Source: Pseudocitrobacter sp913778145 (GTDB lineage: Bacteria; Pseudomonadota; Gammaproteobacteria; Enterobacterales; Enterobacteriaceae). Taken from it: a stretch of DNA of 64,000 nt. Positions 60,034 through 64,000 of this stretch are shown here, one piece after another. A model generated the notes under the pieces. The model made no database searches and was not told the origin of the DNA. It was given only the letters and a program-made list of their open reading frames with translations. The number at the start of each line of letters is the position of its first letter. Position 1 is the first letter of the stretch. The DNA is taken from contig JALNTX010000006.1 of the NCBI GenBank assembly GCA_035726825.1, forward strand, positions 62,001 through 126,000. The letters are read 5' to 3'. A program made the translations under genes and the position numbers.

Positions 60034-61230
60034 TTATGGGCGTTTGCCAAACTCACAAGAAAGCTGCGTCCAGCGGCGGGCCTGCTCGCTGAGGCTGAAA
60101 CCCAGGCCATGGCGATCGGAAATCCACATCCGGCCATCGCGCAGTTCCAGTTGTTCATTAAATAGCGGGTTCAACCACTCGAAATGCTCCAGCCATGGCT
60201 CCAGCGGGTAGGCTGCAGAGAGATGTAAATGCACTTCCATCGCGAAGTGCGGGGCGAGTTTACGACCATGTTTCGCGGCAAGATCCATGATCTTCAGGAA
60301 TGGAGATATTCCCCCTACGCGCGGCGCATCCGGCTGAACAAAATCACTGGCATTGCCCAGAATCAGCTGTTCATGCTCGCGGAAGCTGGTCAACATTTCA
60401 CCGGTGGCGATAGGCGTATCCAGTGCGGCGGCAAGCTGAGCGTGGCCTTCCACGTCATAGGCATCGAGCGGCTCTTCAATCCAGATTAAATTGAACTGCT
60501 CCATTTTGCGGCCCATGCGAATGGCGGTTTCGCGATCCCACTGCTGATTGGCATCGACCATTAGCGGGAAATCATCGCCCAGCGCTTCACGTACGGCGGT
60601 CAGGCGGCGAATATCCTCCGCGCAGTTTGGCTGGCCGACTTTTAGCTTGATGCCGCCAATGCCGTTTTCACGCGAAATCACCACGTTCTTAAGTACCTGA
60701 TCCAGCGGGGTATGCAGGAAACCACCTGAGGTGTTGTAGCACTGCACTGAATCGCGATGTGCGCCCAAAAGTTTCGCCAGCGGTAAGCCTGCTCGTTTTG
60801 CTTTCATATCCCACAGCGCTATATCAATGGGCGAGATGGCCTGAACGGCCATGCCGCTACGGCCAACGGATGCTCCGGCCCACAATAGTTTGGTGTAAAT
60901 CTTATCGATATCATTAGGATCTTCGCCCAGCAGGTTGTCGGCTATTTCTTTGGCATGTGCATAAATACCCTGGCCGCCTGCGCGTTTGGAATAACTAAAC
61001 CCGACGCCCTCAAAACCATCGCGGCTGCGAATTTCGGCGATGATGATTGCCACCTCGGTCAGCGGCTTCTGGCGTCCAGTGAGTACTTTTGCATCACTCA
61101 CTGGGGTGGCGAGCGGCAGGAAGGCCAGTGAAAGCTTCACCCATTCAATACGGTCGCCGGTTTCTGCAGCAGTTTTACTGTTAGCTACTTTGGCGTAGGT
61201 CACAGAGTCGGAATTAGCGCTAAAGGTCAT
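60034..61230 (-). CDS. Galactarate/L-talarate dehydratase (enolase superfamily)
   Basis: 398 residues from the ATG at 61230, the same length as the Salmonella TalrD/GalrD enzyme; the longer open frame beyond it crosses the operators. Mandelate-racemase subgroup signatures: Lys195/Lys197 in GGIKLKVGQ, Asp in LMVDANQQW, Glu in WIEEPLDAYD, Glu in IATGEMLTS, and the His-Asp pair with His near residue 328 in KLAPHFAMEVH. It dehydrates L-talarate and galactarate to the 2-keto-3-deoxy sugar acid. Confidence 0.9.
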   Translation of the reverse strand: MTFSANSDSVTYAKVANSKTAAETGDRIEWVKLSLAFLPLATPVSDAKVLTGRQKPLTEVAIIIAEIRSRDGFEGVGFSYSKRAGGQGIYAHAKEIADNLLGEDPNDIDKIYTKLLWAGASVGRSGMAVQAISPIDIALWDMKAKRAGLPLAKLLGAHRDSVQCYNTSGGFLHTPLDQVLKNVVISRENGIGGIKLKVGQPNCAEDIRRLTAVREALGDDFPLMVDANQQWDRETAIRMGRKMEQFNLIWIEEPLDAYDVEGHAQLAAALDTPIATGEMLTSFREHEQLILGNASDFVQPDAPRVGGISPFLKIMDLAAKHGRKLAPHFAMEVHLHLSAAYPLEPWLEHFEWLNPLFNEQLELRDGRMWISDRHGLGFSLSEQARRWTQLSCEFGKRP

Positions 61231-61248
61231 AAGTCTCTCCTGATGAAT

Positions 61249-61268
61249 AAATGTTTGCGCTAACATTT
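61249..61268. promoter_or_regulatory. LacI-family operator 1
   Basis: aaatgtttgcgctaacattt, a near-perfect palindrome with the CG centre typical of LacI/GntR-type operators, just upstream of the dehydratase start. Confidence 0.75.
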
Positions 61269-61353
61269 GTATCCTGGCATTCTTTAACAGACCAGATGAT
61301 TGAGCTGAATTTGAACAATTGATCACAATGGTGTGACCTAAAAGAGAAAAACC

Positions 61354-61369
61354 TGTAATCACTATCACA
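61354..61369. promoter_or_regulatory. CRP site in the galactarate/talarate divergent region
   Basis: TGTAA-tcacta-TCACA matches TGTGA-N6-TCACA at 9 of 10 positions and lies between the two operators. Catabolite activation is expected. Confidence 0.7.
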
Positions 61370-61402
61370 ATCCAGATAGTTTTGGTGATTTGCACAATGC
61401 AT

Positions 61403-61420
61403 AATGATATCGCTAACATT
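61403..61420. promoter_or_regulatory. LacI-family operator 2
   Basis: aatgatatcgctaacatt shares the cgctaacatt half with operator 1 and has a degenerate left half (7 of 9). It lies about 153 bp from operator 1, a spacing compatible with looping. Confidence 0.6.
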
Positions 61421-61498
61421 TTGAGATTGATGTCTTTCTCTAAGCAATTGTTTTTGCTGAGATAGCAATGAGGGCGTCTGGTAATAGCAGGGAACATC

Positions 61499-62551
61499 AT
61501 GAATAATGCATATTTAAAATCATCATCTGAGGCAGGGCTAACGACAGTGAAGCGTCCCGAAACACCCCGTGCGCCAACGCTCGAAGACGTGGCGCGTGCT
61601 GCCGGATTATCCTCCATGACGGTCAGTCGGGCGCTTAATACGCCGCAGTTGGTGAGGCCAAAAACTGTCGAGAAAGTGATGCAGGCGGTACGTGCGACGG
61701 GATATATCCCGAATGCACTCGCAGGCGGGCTTGCATCCAGGCGTAGCAAACTCATTGCCGTTGTGGTGCCGCAAATCAACAACAATATGTTTGTTGATAC
61801 CATTCAATCGTTAAGCGACACCCTGGCCCAGCGCGGCTATCACATTCTGCTGTGCGTAGCGGGTTATACGCAGCAAACGGAAGCAGAACTGGTGGCAACG
61901 CTCCTTTCCCGTCGCCCGGATGGAGTAGTGCTCACCGGTATCCATCACACCACGGAACTCAAAAAAGTCATTCTTAATGCCGCAATTCCGGTGGTGGAAA
62001 TCTGGGATCTCACACCAACACCGCTGGATATGCTGGTGGGTTTTTCACATGAAAAAGTCGGTCAGGCGACCGGAGAATACCTGGTCAGTAAAGGCTATCG
62101 ACGCCCAGGATTGCTGTGGACCGCCGATCGTCGTGCAGCCCAACGTAAGCACGGTTTATGTGATGTTCTGAAACGTTATGACATCGGCGAACCGCCACAA
62201 ATTGATGTGCCGCTTCCTGCCTCACTGGCGCTTGGCCGCAGCGGCTTGAGTCAGCTTTTAGCTGAAAATCAGTTCGATATTATCGTTTGCAGTTCTGACA
62301 CCCTGGCGCAGGGGGCCATCATGGAAGCGGAATCTCGTGGGTTACGTGTTCCTCAGGATCTCGCGGTGATCGGGTTCGGGGATCTTGATTTTGCTGCATC
62401 TAATCGCCCGGCGATCACCACGGTAAGCGTCGACCGACGCGGGATCGGTGAACGTGCAGCGGTACTGCTGGCCGATCGTATCGAGCATGTTACGTGCAAT
62501 GAAACGATTCTGGATTTAGGGTTTGAACTTATTGAGCGGGAGTCGGCGTAG
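61499..62551 (+). CDS. LacI/GntR-type regulator of the galactarate/talarate genes
   Basis: 350 residues. After a 25-residue lead, the LacI helix-turn-helix (TLEDVARAAGLSSMTVSRAL) is followed by a hinge and a sugar-binding-type effector domain (VVVPQINNNMFVDTIQSLSD; AVIGFGDLDFAASNRPAITT). Most similar in style to the gluconate repressor GntR. It is divergent from the dehydratase-transporter operon; its inducer is likely galactarate, talarate or a product (inferred). Confidence 0.88.
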   Translation: MNNAYLKSSSEAGLTTVKRPETPRAPTLEDVARAAGLSSMTVSRALNTPQLVRPKTVEKVMQAVRATGYIPNALAGGLASRRSKLIAVVVPQINNNMFVDTIQSLSDTLAQRGYHILLCVAGYTQQTEAELVATLLSRRPDGVVLTGIHHTTELKKVILNAAIPVVEIWDLTPTPLDMLVGFSHEKVGQATGEYLVSKGYRRPGLLWTADRRAAQRKHGLCDVLKRYDIGEPPQIDVPLPASLALGRSGLSQLLAENQFDIIVCSSDTLAQGAIMEAESRGLRVPQDLAVIGFGDLDFAASNRPAITTVSVDRRGIGERAAVLLADRIEHVTCNETILDLGFELIERESA

Positions 62552-62617
62552 ACTCCGTTCATCCTCATTTTCACCTGTTGCACTACACTTATCCCTTTCC
62601 CCAAAAGTGGAGGCAGC

Positions 62618-63235
62618 ATGATAACGCTCTACGGTGCACCGGGCTGGGGGTCCGCTATCAGCGAACTGATGCTCACGCTCGCAAAAATTCCCTATACCTT
62701 TATTGATGTTGACGGTTTCGACCAACCTGGGCCTAAGCGTGAGTTGCTGAAAGCGCGCAATCCGCTTTGCCAGGTGCCTACGCTGGAACTGGAAAACGGC
62801 GAAATTATGACGGAAACGGCGGCTATTGCCCTGATGGTGCTCGATCGTTGCCCCGACCTTGCGCCGCCTATAGGGCGAACGGAAAGGCAACAGTTTCAAC
62901 GTCTGCTTATCTGGCTGGTTGCCAATGTCTATCCCACTTTCACCTATGCTGATTATCCCGAACGTTGGGCAGCAGAAGCCCCGGAACAGCTAAAAGAAAA
63001 CTGCATTGAATACCGTAAGTCGCTTTATCGCTGGCTGGAAACACAGCTAAGTGCTCAACCGTATGCGCTGGGTAGCGAGATCACATTGTTTGATTGCTAT
63101 ATCGCGGTGATGGTGACCTGGGGCCCGCGACGCCCGTGGTTTGAGGCCAATACGCCTGGGTTAGTTTCAGTGGCAGATGCGGTCTATCAGCGAGAAGAAC
63201 TCCAGCAGGTGCTGCGTGATAATAAATTAATCTAA
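62618..63235 (+). CDS. yncG: Glutathione S-transferase family protein YncG
   Basis: 205 residues, matching E. coli YncG. An N-terminal thioredoxin-like domain (about 1-80, ITLYGAPGWGSAISELMLTL, with NPLCQVPTLELENG holding the cis-Pro, then MTETAAI) precedes an all-helical C-terminal domain. It has glutathione-transferase architecture, but its reaction is unknown. The ribosome site is gtggaggcagc. In E. coli it also follows ansP, without the genes inserted here. Confidence 0.9.
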   Translation: MITLYGAPGWGSAISELMLTLAKIPYTFIDVDGFDQPGPKRELLKARNPLCQVPTLELENGEIMTETAAIALMVLDRCPDLAPPIGRTERQQFQRLLIWLVANVYPTFTYADYPERWAAEAPEQLKENCIEYRKSLYRWLETQLSAQPYALGSEITLFDCYIAVMVTWGPRRPWFEANTPGLVSVADAVYQREELQQVLRDNKLI

Positions 63236-63329
63236 ATCATAAACGCGTAAGGGAGAGTGCGGTTAAGGTAGGTGCTCGCAGGAACGCGTCGCAGCGTATC
63301 CCATTCATTCAAGACAGGATGTCACAACA

Positions 63330-63617
63330 ATGAAATCATATCGTTCGCTTAATCTTGCCGTCATGCTTTTTGCCGCCTTCAGTGCGCAAAGCGAAACGGC
63401 TGTTCCTCAGGATGTTCAGCGTTTTATCGATGAGGCCGAAATTTGCCAGCATCTGGCAGGGGAATGGGATCCGTCACTCCCGGAACAACAGCAGAAAGAG
63501 ATAAAAGCCGGTGTTGACGAACATTGCGCAAAGGCGGAGAAACAACTTCCGGCATTACGCGGTAAGTACAGTGAAGATCAGGATATTCTGGCGATGATTT
63601 CAGGGTATTCGTTGTAA
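63330..63617 (+). CDS. Small exported protein (95 aa), unknown
   Basis: 95 residues (MKSYRSLNLAVMLFAAFSAQ...) with a signal peptide cleaved near SAQ|SE. The mature helical part has two cysteines (AEICQHLAGEWDP and DEHCAKAEKQL) spaced to pair, in an arrangement common to small periplasmic alpha-helical proteins. The ATG follows caggatgtcacaaca. I do not recognise the family. Confidence 0.65.
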   Translation: MKSYRSLNLAVMLFAAFSAQSETAVPQDVQRFIDEAEICQHLAGEWDPSLPEQQQKEIKAGVDEHCAKAEKQLPALRGKYSEDQDILAMISGYSL

Positions 63618-63678
63618 GTGAGTCTGGTGTAAGGAGCTGCAATACCGATTGCGGACTGCTGAAAAAAGATACTATAAT

Positions 63679-63698
63679 TTGTATATCCATTGTATATA
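63679..63698. promoter_or_regulatory. Possible antitoxin operator
   Basis: ttgtatat occurs twice with an 11-bp period (63679 and 63690), and the second copy is part of the palindrome gtatatac. Direct or inverted repeats just upstream of a ribbon-helix-helix antitoxin are usual autoregulatory sites. It lies some 12 bp before the antitoxin start. Confidence 0.5.
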
Positions 63699-63709
63699 CG
63701 GATTCCATT

Positions 63710-63979
63710 ATGACAAGTAGAAATAAAGAAGCGCCCATCAACCTTAGAGCGAATCAACGACAGCGTGATCTGATTGATCTTGCGGCACAGCTCATCTCGC
63801 TTTCTCGCACTGATTTTATGCTTAATGCTGCCTGTGAAAAGGCACAAGAAGTGCTGTTAGATCAACGGCTTTTTATCGTAGATGACCAGCAATTTGCCGA
63901 ATTTCAACGCATACTGGATACACCCTTGTCTGAGAACAAAGGCTTTCAGGAGCTGATGAGTGATAAATATTCATGGTAA
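63710..63979 (+). CDS. TacA-type DUF1778 ribbon-helix-helix antitoxin
   Basis: 89 residues (MTSRNKEAPINLRANQRQRD...). An N-terminal ribbon-helix-helix (INLRANQRQRDLIDLAAQLI, SRTDFMLNAAC) is followed by a C-terminal toxin-binding tail (LFIVDDQQFAEFQRILDTPL). It closely follows the pattern of Salmonella TacA (NLRAKxxQRxLIDxAA, SRTDFxLxxAC). It neutralises a GNAT toxin that acetylates aminoacyl-tRNA. The toxin start overlaps its 3' end. Confidence 0.88.
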   Translation: MTSRNKEAPINLRANQRQRDLIDLAAQLISLSRTDFMLNAACEKAQEVLLDQRLFIVDDQQFAEFQRILDTPLSENKGFQELMSDKYSW

Positions 63980-64000
63980 AAGATCTTACGCAGAGATTAA
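63973..64000 (+). CDS. TacT-type GNAT toxin, first codons only (window edge)
   Basis: An ATG at 63973 overlaps the antitoxin stop by 7 bp and opens a frame (MVKDLTQRL) to the window end. Overlap and order are as in tacAT pairs. Identity as an acetyltransferase is inferred entirely from the antitoxin; nine codons cannot prove it. Confidence 0.5.

Noticed and set aside
61231..61803. Upstream extension of the dehydratase frame to 589 codons
   Set aside because: It would read through both operators, the CRP site and into the divergent regulator; 398 residues from 61230 matches the family length.

Overview
The window is chromosomal DNA of an enterobacterium close to Citrobacter, Salmonella and Escherichia. 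Most genes are recognisable orthologues of E. coli K-12 terminus-region genes (malX-malI, ydgA, manA, fumA, fumC, tus with its Ter site, rstBA, ydgC, folM, ydgI, ydgH, pntAB, uspE, fnr, ogt, smrA, ydcYZ, mnaT, curA, mcbR, yncDE, ansP, yncG). There is also an Escherichia/Salmonella/Citrobacter-type BIME repeat. The genus is an inference; I lean to Citrobacter or a near relative.

Layout. 1-19.4 kb: maltose/glucose PTS with its repressor, then ydgA-manA-fumA-fumC-tus-rstBA-ydgC-folM-ydgI-ydgH-pntAB. This matches the E. coli order, except that the uid (glucuronidase) block normally between malI and ydgA is absent. 19.5-26.2 kb: uspE, a MetE-like methyltransferase with its own MetJ operator, an alpha/beta hydrolase, fnr, ogt and smrA. 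In E. coli these lie roughly 280 kb away from pntAB, so pntB-uspE is a rearrangement junction. 26.2-32.2 kb: pcaR and pcaIJFBDC, the lower beta-ketoadipate pathway from carboxymuconate to succinyl-CoA and acetyl-CoA, without pcaGH. 32.2-36.1 kb: small membrane proteins (two OrtT/GhoT-type toxins, YncL and an unassigned one), a second hydrolase and an aldehyde dehydrogenase. 36.2-42.5 kb: the srfABC operon, divergent from an AT-rich membrane acyltransferase with an SGNH domain. 44.9-55.3 kb: a DppA-like binding protein, then ydcY-ydcZ-mnaT-curA-mcbR-yncD-yncE-ansP in E. coli order, with an extra HTH-cupin regulator inserted before curA.

55.6-64 kb is more accessory: a cupin resembling bacterial hydroxynitrile lyases, a BIME, a secreted orphan, a DUF4279 gene that looks frameshifted, an AT-rich orphan between two 96-bp direct repeats, and a galactarate/L-talarate catabolic unit (MFS transporter, dehydratase, divergent LacI regulator with two operators and a CRP site). 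It ends with yncG, a small secreted protein and the start of a TacA/TacT-type toxin-antitoxin pair.

Functionally, central metabolism (fumarases, transhydrogenase, FNR) is mixed with carbon-source modules, each with a local regulator and visible operators (MalI, PcaR, the LacI protein at 61.5 kb). The least understood parts are srfABC, the small membrane proteins, and the DUF4279/orphan segment. All assignments come from reading the sequence and remembered protein families; no database search was run.
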